From JBCBJX01 sp038522735 (lineage in GTDB: Bacteria > Pseudomonadota > Alphaproteobacteria > Caulobacterales > Parvularculaceae): 64,000 nt of DNA. The stretch lies in the NCBI GenBank assembly GCA_038522735.1, contig JBCBJX010000003.1:1-64000 (forward strand). Reading direction: 5' to 3'. Shown one piece after another: positions 33,330 through 42,158 of the stretch. The first letter of the stretch is position 1, and every line of letters starts with the position of its first letter. The notes beneath the pieces are model-generated. The model saw only the letters and a list, made by a program, of their open reading frames with translations. It was not told the DNA's origin and searched no databases. A program made the translations under genes and the position numbers.

Positions 33330-34207
33330 AGCATCCGCGCGATCGTCTCACCGATCGGCGGCTGGTCCAGGCCGCAGCTAAGAGACGTGAGTAGCGCTGG
33401 ATCGCCGACGATGAGAGGCGGGTCGTCGGCGCGTAGGCGGGCGGGATCGCTGGTCGCGGTCAACGGTCGGCCCAATACTTGAGCCGTCGCATCCACAAGA
33501 TCCTGTATGGAGAGAGCCCGGCCCGAAGCGATGTTCACCGGTCCTTGATGGTCCGTTTCAGCGAGGTGGACGAGGCTCGCCGCGACGGCCTCGACGTCGT
33601 TGAACTCCCGCCGCGGCGTCAGGGCGCCAAGGACGAGGGTCGTCGCGCCGCGCGCCGCCTCGCCGGCGATCCGGGCGGCGACGAAATATTCGCTCTGTCC
33701 GGGTCCGGTGTAGTTGAAGGGGCGGGCGATCGCGATGGAGAGATCAGCTGCAAACCCTGCGGCGCGCTGCTCCATTTCCAGCTTCGATCGTCCGTAGGGA
33801 GATACGGGGCGGAGTGCCGCTGTTTCGGACAAAATTCCGTCAGCTGGCGGCGCGTACACCGCGGCCGAGCTCATCAGAACGAGGCGTGCGCCTACGCGAC
33901 ACCTGGCCAGCGCCGTTAGCAGCGCCTCCGTATCGAGAACGTTGGCGCGGCGATAGGCTTCGAGATCCGGTCCGTAGGTCCGGGCGAGTCCTGAGAGATG
34001 AAAGACGACGTCCGGCGCCGCGTGCTCGAGAAGCGCTGTCGCGGCCTCTCCATCTGAGAAATCGAGCCGCGCCCACGCGTCATCGACGCTCCGGCGGCGC
34101 GACGTTCCGGTAACATCGTATCCGCGGCGCTGCAGTTGTCGAACGAGAGTGCGGCCGGTGAAGCCGAGCGCGCCGGTGACGAGCGCCCGCCGCCCGTCAC
34201 CGGGCAT
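33305..34207 (-). CDS. rmd: GDP-4-keto-6-deoxy-D-mannose reductase (NAD-dependent epimerase family)
   Basis: 300 residues, short-chain dehydrogenase fold: TGALGFTG nucleotide-binding loop (about 11-18), the Ser in MSSAAVY and the YGRSK catalytic Tyr-Lys (SPYGRSKLEME). Reduces the Gmd product at C4 to GDP-D-rhamnose; a related epimerase-reductase giving another 6-deoxyhexose cannot be excluded. It overlaps the end of gmd by 11 bp, so the two are translated together. The product feeds a surface polysaccharide. Confidence 0.82.
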   Translation of the reverse strand: MPGDGRRALVTGALGFTGRTLVRQLQRRGYDVTGTSRRRSVDDAWARLDFSDGEAATALLEHAAPDVVFHLSGLARTYGPDLEAYRRANVLDTEALLTALARCRVGARLVLMSSAAVYAPPADGILSETAALRPVSPYGRSKLEMEQRAAGFAADLSIAIARPFNYTGPGQSEYFVAARIAGEAARGATTLVLGALTPRREFNDVEAVAASLVHLAETDHQGPVNIASGRALSIQDLVDATAQVLGRPLTATSDPARLRADDPPLIVGDPALLTSLSCGLDQPPIGETIARMLQASANSA

Positions 34208-35234
34208 AGGGCTTCAGGCGCTTCAGGTCCGCGTCCACCATCATCACGGCGAGGTCGTCGAGCGTGGTCTTCGGCCGCCAGTCGAGGAGGTCGCGGGCGC
34301 GGCTCGCATCGCCGAGGAGAGTATCGACCTCGCTCGGCCGGCGGAGCGCCGGGTCGATGCGCACCAGCGTCCGGCCCGTGGCGCGGTCGACGCCGATTTC
34401 GTCGAGCCCCTCGCCTTTCCAGATCAAGTCGAAGCCCGCCGCTGCGAAGGCGAGGCCGGCGAAATCGCGCACGGAGTGTTGTTCGCCCGTAGCGAGAACC
34501 ACCGTCTCCGGACGATCGAGGCGCATGAGGGCGTAGACGCCCTCCACATACTCCTCGGCAAATCCCCAGTCGCGTCGCGCGTCGAGGTTTCCGAGGCGCA
34601 ATTCGTCGGCGAGTCCGAGACGGATGCGCGCCGCCGCATCGGTGATCTTGCGAGTGACGAACTCGCGGCCGCGCAAAGGGCTTTCATGGTTGAACATGAT
34701 CGCGGTCGAGATGAACGCGCCGTGCGCCTCGCGATAGTTCGTCGCCATCCAGTAGGCGTAGGCTTTGGCCGCGCCATAGGGGCTGCGCGGATGAAAGGGC
34801 GTCGTCTCTCGCTGCGGCGTCTCGGCGACCTTGCCGAACATCTCCGAGGTGGAGGCCTGGAACACCCTGATCGGCGCGCCTGACGCGCGCACCGCCTCGA
34901 ACAGGTGAACGGCGCCAAGGCCCGTCGCATCGGCAGTCGCGACCGGCTGGTCGAAGGACGCGCCGACGAAGCTCTGGGCGGCGAAGTTATAGATCTCCGC
35001 CGGCTCGAACTTGTCGATCAGCAGCCGGATCGAGCCGGCGTCCGTCGCATCGTAGGCGGCGAGTTCGAGATCGGGGTGGTCGTAGGCGCCAAGTTCCTCC
35101 AGCCGCCAGAAGCTGCCGGAGGACGTCCGCCGGTGCGCGCCGACCACCCGCCAGCCGCGATCAAGCATGAGGCGCGCGAGATACGCCCCGTCCTGCCCGG
35201 TCACGCCGGTGATGATGGCCGTCGAAGTCGTCAT
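34197..35234 (-). CDS. gmd: GDP-mannose 4,6-dehydratase
   Basis: 345 residues. Converts GDP-D-mannose to GDP-4-dehydro-6-deoxy-D-mannose. The TGVTGQDGAYLARLML start, the AHRRTSSGSFWRL loop, the STSEMFGKV and SPYGAAKAYAYW segments (catalytic Ser/Thr, Tyr-x3-Lys), FNHESPLRG and the NLDARRDWGFAEEYV motif are those of Gmd. It lies between ctpA and yibQ, which are adjacent in most alphaproteobacteria, so gmd-rmd looks inserted. The 94-bp gap to ctpA holds no clear terminator. Confidence 0.95.
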   Translation of the reverse strand: MTTSTAIITGVTGQDGAYLARLMLDRGWRVVGAHRRTSSGSFWRLEELGAYDHPDLELAAYDATDAGSIRLLIDKFEPAEIYNFAAQSFVGASFDQPVATADATGLGAVHLFEAVRASGAPIRVFQASTSEMFGKVAETPQRETTPFHPRSPYGAAKAYAYWMATNYREAHGAFISTAIMFNHESPLRGREFVTRKITDAAARIRLGLADELRLGNLDARRDWGFAEEYVEGVYALMRLDRPETVVLATGEQHSVRDFAGLAFAAAGFDLIWKGEGLDEIGVDRATGRTLVRIDPALRRPSEVDTLLGDASRARDLLDWRPKTTLDDLAVMMVDADLKRLKPYAR

Positions 35235-35328
35235 GCGCGCGCGAATTGAAAAAGCGCGGCCGATGGGATCAGCCGCGCCGGCGGGGAGGACGCCTCGCCT
35301 TCAGGAAGGTCGAGCCGGAGCCCGGCCG

Positions 35329-36720
35329 CTAGTTCGCGGACGCGAGCGTGCGCGTATATGCCTGCTGATCGCGCAGAAGTTCAATGGCGCGTTCCAGCTG
35401 GCAGTCCCGGCCGATCGGGCATTCGACGGGCTCCACATCGGGACCGGCGAGCGGGTCGTCGAGGTCGCGCGTCTCGGCGGGCAGTTCCTCGACATCGGAC
35501 GGAACGTCGAGAGCGTTCGGCAGGTCGGCTTCGGACCGGCGCTCCAGCGGCTCCGAGCCGGGTCGGACGATCGGCATCCAGATATCCGGCTCGATGCCCG
35601 TCGCCTGAATGGAGCGTCCGTTCGGCGTGTAATAGCGCGCTGTCGTCAGTCGTAGGGCGCCGTCGACGCCGCCGCGCAGCGGCAGGACCGTCTGGACGCT
35701 GCCCTTGCCGAAGGAGCGGGTGCCGAGAACGAGACCGCGCTTCCTGTCCTGAATGGCGCCGGCGACGATTTCCGACGCCGACGCGCTGCCGGCGTCGATG
35801 AGGACGACGACAGGGCGGTTGTCGAACTGGTCGCGGGTCGAGCCCATCTCGCGCATCGTGTCCTTCGCCCGGCGGCCGCGCGTCGAGACGATCTCGCCGC
35901 GGTCGAGGAAGAAGTCGGAGACCGCGACGGCCTGATCGAGGAGACCGCCCGGGTTCGAGCGCAGGTCGAGCACGAGGCCCCGGGGCTCCATGCCGATTTC
36001 CTTGCGGGCATCCTTCAGCGACTTCTTCAGCTGCGCGAAGGTCTGTTCGGAGAACGTGTTGATCCGCACATAGGCGTATTCGTCGCCCTCGACGCGGCTG
36101 GTGACGGAGGGCACTGTGATGATGTCGCGGGTGAGCGAGACGTCGAAGCGTTCGTCCTCCCCCTCGCGCATGATCGTAAGCGTCACGTCCGTGCCGCGCG
36201 GGCCCTTCATTTTGGAGATGGCGTCGTCGAGCGTGCCGCTGCGGACAGCCTCTCCGTCGATCGCCGTGATGAGGTCGCCGGCGACGATGCCGGCGCGCGC
36301 GGCCGGCGTGTCCTGGATCGGCGAGACGACGCGCACGAAGCCCTCCGCCGGACCTTCGGTGTCCATGGTGACGGAGATGCCGAGGCCGGCGAACTGGCCG
36401 CGGGTCGCATCCTGCATCGACCGGTAGTCGCCAGGCGAGAGATAGCTCGAATGGGGGTCGAGGCGGGCGAGCATGCCGTCGATCGCGCCTTCGATGAGCT
36501 CGGCGTCCTCGGGTTCCATCACGTAATTGGCGTGCACTTTCTCGAAGACTTCGCCGAAGAGGTCGAGCTGGCGGAACGTCTCCCGATCGACGGCGCTCGA
36601 CGTGGCGAACCCCGCCGACAGGGCCGCCGCCGTAGCGAGGGAGCCTGCGAGCGCCGCGCCCCAGACGGCGCCGGCGTTTCCGCGGCTGCGCCGGGCTTTC
36701 GCTTTCACGCGTTTCGTCAT
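35329..36720 (-). CDS. ctpA: S41 family carboxyl-terminal processing peptidase
   Basis: 463 residues from ATG 36720 with an N-terminal membrane/signal segment (about 15-42). PDZ domain at about 105-185 (GLGISVTMD through VRSGTLDDAI). The S41 core has LRSNPGGLLDQAV, the catalytic Ser in DAGSASASEIVAG (about 314) and Lys339 in SFGKGSVQ. C-terminal processing proteases act in the periplasm, usually on peptidoglycan hydrolases or lipoproteins. It lies directly downstream of the LytM gene with which it normally forms one operon. Confidence 0.94.
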   Translation of the reverse strand: MTKRVKAKARRSRGNAGAVWGAALAGSLATAAALSAGFATSSAVDRETFRQLDLFGEVFEKVHANYVMEPEDAELIEGAIDGMLARLDPHSSYLSPGDYRSMQDATRGQFAGLGISVTMDTEGPAEGFVRVVSPIQDTPAARAGIVAGDLITAIDGEAVRSGTLDDAISKMKGPRGTDVTLTIMREGEDERFDVSLTRDIITVPSVTSRVEGDEYAYVRINTFSEQTFAQLKKSLKDARKEIGMEPRGLVLDLRSNPGGLLDQAVAVSDFFLDRGEIVSTRGRRAKDTMREMGSTRDQFDNRPVVVLIDAGSASASEIVAGAIQDRKRGLVLGTRSFGKGSVQTVLPLRGGVDGALRLTTARYYTPNGRSIQATGIEPDIWMPIVRPGSEPLERRSEADLPNALDVPSDVEELPAETRDLDDPLAGPDVEPVECPIGRDCQLERAIELLRDQQAYTRTLASAN

Positions 36721-36790
36721 GTCCGGTCTCCTCAACTGTCGCCGGTGCGGGGCGCGCCTTGGACATAGTGCGCCGGGCCCGCGCGGGTCG

Positions 36791-37990
36791 TTAAATCCTC
36801 GAAAGCCAGCCCGCCGGGTCTACAGGCTCGCTGTTCTTTCTGATTTCCAGGTAAAGGTCGGAGGCAGAGCCGCCCCCCGCCATCGCGCCGAGGGGTTCGC
36901 CCGCATCAACCGTCGCGCCTTCGCGCGCCATGAAGCTTCCGACGCCGATCACGATCAGATGGTAGCCCCCGCCGACGTCGAGGATCAACACGTTGCCGAC
37001 GGTGGTCCAGTCGCGCGCGAAGACGACCGAGCCGCTGAAGGGCGCCGTCACCAGAGCGCCCGGCGCGGTGCGGAAGACGACGCCTTCATAGCGCCCGCCC
37101 CCGGCGTCCCGCCGTTCGCCGAACCTCGCGACGAGGCGGCCCGAAACGGGCGTCGGCAGCCGGCCCCGGGCGTCGACGAAGCGGGTCTCCGGCGTGAAGG
37201 CGGCGAGCGGGGCGGGCTTGCGCCGCGGCGAAACGTCGACCGTGCGCGGCTCGCGCGCCGTCGGCTTCACCCGGGGCGTGACCGCGCGCTTCACCCGCTC
37301 CAGCCGCTCGACAAGCTCCGACAGGGTCGAGGCGCGCGCGGCGAGACGAGAGATTTCAGCCTGCGTTTCCTCGGCGAGACGGCTCGCCGCGTCCCGCTCG
37401 GCGACCTTGCGCTGGAGGAGGGCGTCGAGGGCGTCGCGCCGCGAGGACAGCTCGACCTGCGCCGTCTGCAAAGCCTCCTGCTCCGCGCGGGCCGCCTTTT
37501 CGAGCGCCCGCAGGCGGTCGAGCGCGAGTTTCAGCGCCTCTGCGCGCTCTGCGAGCACGGGCGCGGCCTCGGCGAGGAGAAGTCCGATCCGGGCGGCCTC
37601 CGCCGCATCGTCCGGGCGCACCGCGATCGCCGGCGGTCGCGACATCTCGAGGGCCTGGAGAGCGGAAAGAACGTTTGAATAAGCCGCGCGGCGGGCGGCG
37701 AGATCGCGCTCGGCGTCTTTTTCCTGGGACAGAATACCTTGCAGCCGCGCTTCGACCTCCGCGACGGCGGCCTCCTGAGCCGTCAGGGCGTTCGCCGCAG
37801 CGATCACCTCGCTTTTCAGAAGCGCCGCTTCTTCGGCCTTTTCGGCGGCTTCCGCCGCGAGACGTTCGCTCTCGGCGCGGCGGGCCTCAATGCTTTCCTG
37901 CAGCGCTTCCAGCTCGCCGGGGTCGATCTCCTGCGCCGCCGCCGGGGCGGCGGCTGAAAGCGCCAGAACTGCGGCGAGTACGGATTTCAT
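36791..37990 (-). CDS. EnvC-like murein hydrolase activator (degenerate LytM/M23)
   Basis: 399 residues with a signal peptide (MKSVLAAVLALSAAAPAAAQ), a long coiled coil (about 25-225) and a C-terminal M23 domain (about 285-395). The zinc ligands are gone: the HxxxD site reads YEGVVF and the HxH site reads LYLEIR, as in EnvC/NlpD-type activators that stimulate amidases rather than cut peptidoglycan. It starts 4 bp inside the end of rlmH (ATGA). Role: activation of cell-separation amidases. Confidence 0.9.
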   Translation of the reverse strand: MKSVLAAVLALSAAAPAAAQEIDPGELEALQESIEARRAESERLAAEAAEKAEEAALLKSEVIAAANALTAQEAAVAEVEARLQGILSQEKDAERDLAARRAAYSNVLSALQALEMSRPPAIAVRPDDAAEAARIGLLLAEAAPVLAERAEALKLALDRLRALEKAARAEQEALQTAQVELSSRRDALDALLQRKVAERDAASRLAEETQAEISRLAARASTLSELVERLERVKRAVTPRVKPTAREPRTVDVSPRRKPAPLAAFTPETRFVDARGRLPTPVSGRLVARFGERRDAGGGRYEGVVFRTAPGALVTAPFSGSVVFARDWTTVGNVLILDVGGGYHLIVIGVGSFMAREGATVDAGEPLGAMAGGGSASDLYLEIRKNSEPVDPAGWLSRI

Positions 37991-38466
37991 GAACGGTGAT
38001 AGGGATGGCCGGCGAGGATGGAGAGGGCTCTGTAGATCTGTTCCGCGAGCATCGCCCGCACCAGCATGTGCGGCCAGACGGCGCGGCCGAAAGAAAGAGC
38101 GAGGTCGGCGTCTTTCACGATCTGCGCTCCGTGCCCGTCGGCGCCGCCGATGAAGAACGCCGTCGCCGGCGCGCCGGACCCGGCCCAGCGATCGAGATAA
38201 CTAGCGAAGTCGTCAGTTCGGAGGGAGTCGCCGCGCTCGTCCAGAACCACCCGTTTCGCGCCCGTCGGCGCGGCGGCGGCGAGCTTCAGGGCTTCGTCGT
38301 CGCGCCGACGCGCCGGGTCTTTTGATTTCGCCTCGACCTCGACGAGGTCGGGGCCGGACATGCCGAGCCTGCGGGCGAGAGGTGCGGCGCGCCCGGCGTA
38401 CCGCTCGACCAGATCGGCTTCGGGACCGGATTTCAGCCGACCGACGGCGAGGACGACCAGCTTCAC
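37987..38466 (-). CDS. rlmH: 23S rRNA (pseudouridine1915-N3)-methyltransferase
   Basis: 159 residues from a GTG start. SPOUT-class methyltransferase acting on helix 69 of 70S ribosomes. The start KLVVLAVGRLKSGPEADLVERYAGR, the GAKRVVLDERGDSLRTDDFA segment, FFIGGADGHG (the SAM knot) and the C-terminal AEQIYRALSILAGHPYH are the family landmarks. It lies between rsfS and envC with the usual order and overlap. Confidence 0.96.
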   Translation of the reverse strand: MKLVVLAVGRLKSGPEADLVERYAGRAAPLARRLGMSGPDLVEVEAKSKDPARRRDDEALKLAAAAPTGAKRVVLDERGDSLRTDDFASYLDRWAGSGAPATAFFIGGADGHGAQIVKDADLALSFGRAVWPHMLVRAMLAEQIYRALSILAGHPYHRS

Positions 38467-38478
38467 GCCGTGTCGGGC

Positions 38479-38877
38479 CTATCGGCCGAGCGCCGCGGAC
38501 TCCGAAAGCGCTTCCGGCGACCAGATCCGCTCCAGATTGTAGAAACGGCGCACTTCCGGACGGAACAGATGGACGATCACGTCGCCGGCGTCGATCAGCA
38601 CCCAGTCGCAGGCGGGCGCGCCCTCGATCTGCGCCGTCCCGCAGCCAAGCTCTTTGACCGCCCGCATCACCTTGTCCGCCATCGCGCCGACATGACGCTG
38701 GGAGCGGCCTGAAGCGATAACCATCGCGTCGGCGAGTTCGGTTTTTTCAGCGAGATCGATGACGACGACGTCTTCGGCCTTGTCGTCCTCCAGCTGCGTC
38801 AGAACTCTCTTCAGCAGCGCTTCCGGGGATTGTGCAGCCTCGTCGGCCGGATCGCCGGGGAACAAGGGCGCGACCAC
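38479..38877 (-). CDS. rsfS: Ribosomal silencing factor RsfS
   Basis: 132 residues from GTG 38877. Binds L14 and blocks subunit joining under starvation. The core VIDLAEKTELADAMVIASGRSQRHVGAMADKV and WVLIDAGDVIVHLFRPEVRRFYNLERIW is strongly conserved. nadD, normally immediately upstream, is here separated by about 3.3 kb containing egtD, ridA-like and amine-oxidase genes. It ends 12 bp before rlmH. Confidence 0.95.
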   Translation of the reverse strand: MVAPLFPGDPADEAAQSPEALLKRVLTQLEDDKAEDVVVIDLAEKTELADAMVIASGRSQRHVGAMADKVMRAVKELGCGTAQIEGAPACDWVLIDAGDVIVHLFRPEVRRFYNLERIWSPEALSESAALGR

Positions 38878-39054
38878 CGGGCCGCTCTCCCTCGCAATTG
38901 TTTCGGAACTCAGATCGAGCCTCCAATCGCGGCGCGGACACGACGTCCGCGATTTCGATCTAACACCGATCCGCCGCCGCCGCCAACGGCCGCATTCTTG
39001 TCAGTCGCAATGGGCTGGTGTCAGGTTCGCAATTGCAAAACGGGGGACGGCGTA

Positions 39055-40623
39055 ATGGCGTGGACGCGACGGGGGATCGTGCGGCTCTTTGGAGCCGCCG
39101 GCGGGTTCGGGGCGGCGACGGCCGCCATGGGCGCGCTCGATATGAAGGCGGTCGCGGCCGCCGGCGCCGGGCGGCTCGATCTCGGGCGGATCGGCGGCGG
39201 CCGGAAAGTCCTTATTCTGGGCGCGGGCGTCAGCGGCCTCTCCGCGGCCTATGAGCTGGAGCGGGCCGGCTTCTCCTGCCAGGTGCTGGAGGCGCGCACC
39301 CGGGCCGGCGGGCGCAACTGGACGTGGCGCGACGGGACGAAAGTTCCGCACCGGGACGGCGAGCAGACGGTCCGATTCGATGAAGGCGACTATTTCAACG
39401 CTGGGCCGGCGCGCATTCCGGGTTTCCATGAAACGGTCCTCGGCTATTGCCGGGATCTCGGCGTCCCCCTCGAACCCTTTTTCTACGAAAACAAGAACGC
39501 CTTCTTCCTCAGCGACAAGATCGCCGGCGGCGAACGGGTGCGCCATCGCCGGGTGCGATATTCCGTACAGTCCGCGATCGAAGAGCTGATGATGAAGTCC
39601 CTCGACCGCCGGGCCCTCGACGCGCCGGTCTCGGACGAGGACTTTGAAAAGCTGAAAGAATTCTTCCGGCTGACGACGGGGCGGGGCGACGCGCCGTTCC
39701 CGTCGGAGCTGCGCCTCGGCTTCACGCACCATCCGGGCGCCGGGCTCGACGCGGGGGAGCTCGACACGCGGATCCCGATTTCGGAAATCGCCCAAAGCGA
39801 CGTTCTCTCAATCGTCCTGTCGACCTACGATTTCCATGAATGGCAGGCGACGCTGATGCAGCCCGTCGGCGGCATGGACCAGATCCCGAAAGCGTTCCTG
39901 CGCAACATCACCTCGCCCGTCGCGTTCGGCTTCGAGGCGCGCTCCATGACGCAGACGGACGATAAAGTCGTTGTCGGCGGCGTCGATCGGGCGAGCGGCG
40001 AGGCGCGGACCTTCGAAGGCGATTTCGTCATCTGCACGCTGCCTCTGCCGATCGTCGACAAGATGGAGACGGCGTTCTCTCCGAAGGTCGCGAAAGCCGT
40101 GGCGGCGGCGGCCGAATACTGGGAGCCGACGTCCAAGATGGCCTGGCGCGCCCAGCGGCGTTTCTGGGAGGAGGATGACGGCGTCTATGGCGGGGCGAGC
40201 AGCGTCGAAGGCCCGATGATGCAGTACTGGTATCCGAACCAGGGCTTCGGCGGCGCCGGCGGGGTTCTGCTCGGTGCGTATACGGCGGTGGAGGCGGCGG
40301 AGTTCTGGACGAGGCTGCCGCTGGCCGAGCAGATCGCCATGTCGCGCCGGTTCGGAACCCGCCTTCATCCGGCCTTCGCGAATGAGGCGATCGATCCGGT
40401 GGGAGTAGACTGGCTCGACCAGACCTACTCCGCAGGCGGATGGGCCTGGCTCGCCGATGATCTTTCCGAGGGCGGGCCATACCAGACGCTGATGAAATTC
40501 GACGGTCGGATCGGCTTCGCGGGCGATTATCTCTCCCATCTGCCGGGCTGGCAGGAGGGGGCTCTGCTTTCCGCCCGCCATGCAATGAACGCCCTCGCCG
40601 GCCTGGTTCAATCAGACCTTTGA
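39055..40623 (+). CDS. Exported FAD-dependent amine / L-amino-acid oxidase
   Basis: 522 residues from ATG 39055; the open frame extends upstream but shows no family sequence there. The N-terminus MAWTRRGIVRLFGAAGG has twin Arg5-Arg6 and a hydrophobic stretch, a probable Tat signal. FAD-binding GAGVSGLSAAYELE (56-69) and E79 in LEARTRAGGR begin a flavin monoamine oxidase fold; GRIGFAGDYLSHLPGWQEGA near the end is the second FAD contact. Substrate: amine or amino acid, giving imine, NH3 and H2O2. It is followed after 17 bp by an exported RidA, which suggests a coupled pathway. Confidence 0.87.
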   Translation: MAWTRRGIVRLFGAAGGFGAATAAMGALDMKAVAAAGAGRLDLGRIGGGRKVLILGAGVSGLSAAYELERAGFSCQVLEARTRAGGRNWTWRDGTKVPHRDGEQTVRFDEGDYFNAGPARIPGFHETVLGYCRDLGVPLEPFFYENKNAFFLSDKIAGGERVRHRRVRYSVQSAIEELMMKSLDRRALDAPVSDEDFEKLKEFFRLTTGRGDAPFPSELRLGFTHHPGAGLDAGELDTRIPISEIAQSDVLSIVLSTYDFHEWQATLMQPVGGMDQIPKAFLRNITSPVAFGFEARSMTQTDDKVVVGGVDRASGEARTFEGDFVICTLPLPIVDKMETAFSPKVAKAVAAAAEYWEPTSKMAWRAQRRFWEEDDGVYGGASSVEGPMMQYWYPNQGFGGAGGVLLGAYTAVEAAEFWTRLPLAEQIAMSRRFGTRLHPAFANEAIDPVGVDWLDQTYSAGGWAWLADDLSEGGPYQTLMKFDGRIGFAGDYLSHLPGWQEGALLSARHAMNALAGLVQSDL

Positions 40624-40640
40624 TCTGCAACAGGAGCTTG

Positions 40641-41138
40641 ATGATGAAACGCTTCCTCGCCGCGGCGCCGCTTGCGGCGCTGCTCGCCCTCGCAAACGCC
40701 GCCGCGCATGATCAGGTAAAGCGCAACAAGATCCCGGGGTCCAATTTTCCGATTGCGGAATCTGTCGAGGTTACCGCCGATACGGGCCTCGTCTTTGTCA
40801 GCGGCGCCGTGCCGTCGCCGATTGTCGAGGACGGCGACCCCGAGGCGATCGCGACCTACGGCGACACGGAAGCCCAGACCCGTTCTGTTCTCGCGGCTAT
40901 CGAGGCGCGGCTGCAGCGCATCGGCCTCGGCATGGGCGACGTGGTGATGATGCGGGCTTATCTGGTCGCTGATCCCGAGTTGGGCCGGATGGACTTCCCG
41001 GGGTTCATGCGCGGCTATGTCGAGCACTTCGGGACGGAGGCGCAGCCGAACCTGCCCGCCCGCTCTGCGATTGAGATCGCGGGGCTCGCCCGGAACGGCT
41101 GGCTCGTCGAGATCGAAGTCGTCGCCGCGCGACAGTAA
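40641..41138 (+). CDS. Exported RidA/YjgF family enamine-imine deaminase
   Basis: 165 residues from ATG 40641 (ATG 40644 also possible) with a signal peptide (KRFLAAAPLAALLALANAAA). The RidA fold carries the catalytic Arg141 in LPARSAIEIAGLA, with G and E residues in GLARNGWLVEIEVVA. RidA hydrolyses reactive enamines/imines to keto acids and ammonia. Most RidA proteins are cytoplasmic; export matches the Tat-type amine oxidase just upstream, whose product is an imine. The two genes probably form one unit. Confidence 0.87.
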   Translation: MMKRFLAAAPLAALLALANAAAHDQVKRNKIPGSNFPIAESVEVTADTGLVFVSGAVPSPIVEDGDPEAIATYGDTEAQTRSVLAAIEARLQRIGLGMGDVVMMRAYLVADPELGRMDFPGFMRGYVEHFGTEAQPNLPARSAIEIAGLARNGWLVEIEVVAARQ

Positions 41139-41146
41139 ATCGCCGC

Positions 41147-42124
41147 TCAGACGAGGAGGGCGACCGCGAACCAGCCGCGGGCGTCCTTCCAGATTTCCGA
41201 GACGCTCCAGCCGCCCGCCTCGGCGCGTTCGCGCAGGCGCGCCTCTGTGTACTTGTGCGAGCTTTCCGTATGGATCGTTTCACCCTCGGCGAAGGCGAAC
41301 GAGCGGTCGTCTAGAACGATCTCCGTCGCCCGCGTCGCCTCAAGATGCATCTCGATGCGTTCGAGATCGGCGTTCCAGATCGCGCGATGGCGGAAAGCGC
41401 CGATTTCAATCCTCGCGTCGAGCTCCGATTTCATGCGCAGAAGGACGTTCGTGTTGAAGTCCGCCGTCACGCCGGCGGCGTCGTCGTACGCCGACAGCAG
41501 GATATCTTCGTCCTTTACGAGATCGACGCCGATGAGAAACTCCGCACCGGGACCGAGGTTGCGGCGCGCGCGGGCGAGGAAGTCGATCGCCTGGCGCTCC
41601 TCGAAATTGCCGAGGGTCGATCCCGGAAAGTAACCTGCATTCCTTGATCCGCGGAGGTGATCCGCCGGGAGCGCAATTTCGCCGAAAAAGTCGGCGCAGA
41701 TCGCACCGACGGCGAGGTTTGGGCGCTCCTCGGCGACCCGGCCCGCCGCGGCGAGGAGGGCTTCCCGGGAGATGTCGATTGCAACGTAATCGGCGACTGC
41801 GTCGCATGCGTCGAGAAGGAGCGCGATCTTCTCGCTCGCGCCGGAGCCGTATTCGATGATCGACGCGTCGCGTCCCAGCGCCGCCGCCATATCCGTGGCC
41901 GCCGAGCGCATGAGAGAAAGCTCAGTACGGGTGACATAATATTCCGGCGTCTCGCAGATCGCTTCGAAGAGCGCTGAACCGCGCGCATCATAGAAGTACT
42001 TCGGCGCGAGTTTTTTCGGCGACGCCGCGAGGCCGGCGAGGGCGTCGGCCCGGAAGTCGGCGGCCTTCGGCTCCTGGTCGAGAAAGAAGGAAAGCGCCCC
42101 GTGCGGCGCGGTCAGCTTGGCCAT
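41147..42124 (-). CDS. egtD: L-histidine N(alpha)-methyltransferase EgtD
   Basis: 325 residues from ATG 42124, the usual EgtD length. Trimethylates histidine to hercynine, the first step of ergothioneine biosynthesis. The DUF2260-type N-terminus KYFYDARGSALFEAICETPEYYVTRTE, SAM loop EYGSGASEK, the NAGYFPGSTLGNFE segment and the C-terminal ESSHKYTEARL are typical. No egtB lies nearby. It sits 34 bp after nadD in the same orientation and converges on the ridA-like gene (8 bp). Confidence 0.93.
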   Translation of the reverse strand: MAKLTAPHGALSFFLDQEPKAADFRADALAGLAASPKKLAPKYFYDARGSALFEAICETPEYYVTRTELSLMRSAATDMAAALGRDASIIEYGSGASEKIALLLDACDAVADYVAIDISREALLAAAGRVAEERPNLAVGAICADFFGEIALPADHLRGSRNAGYFPGSTLGNFEERQAIDFLARARRNLGPGAEFLIGVDLVKDEDILLSAYDDAAGVTADFNTNVLLRMKSELDARIEIGAFRHRAIWNADLERIEMHLEATRATEIVLDDRSFAFAEGETIHTESSHKYTEARLRERAEAGGWSVSEIWKDARGWFAVALLV

Positions 42125-42158
42125 TCTGGCCTCCGGTAACTTTTTAGAGGGGGAGCGG

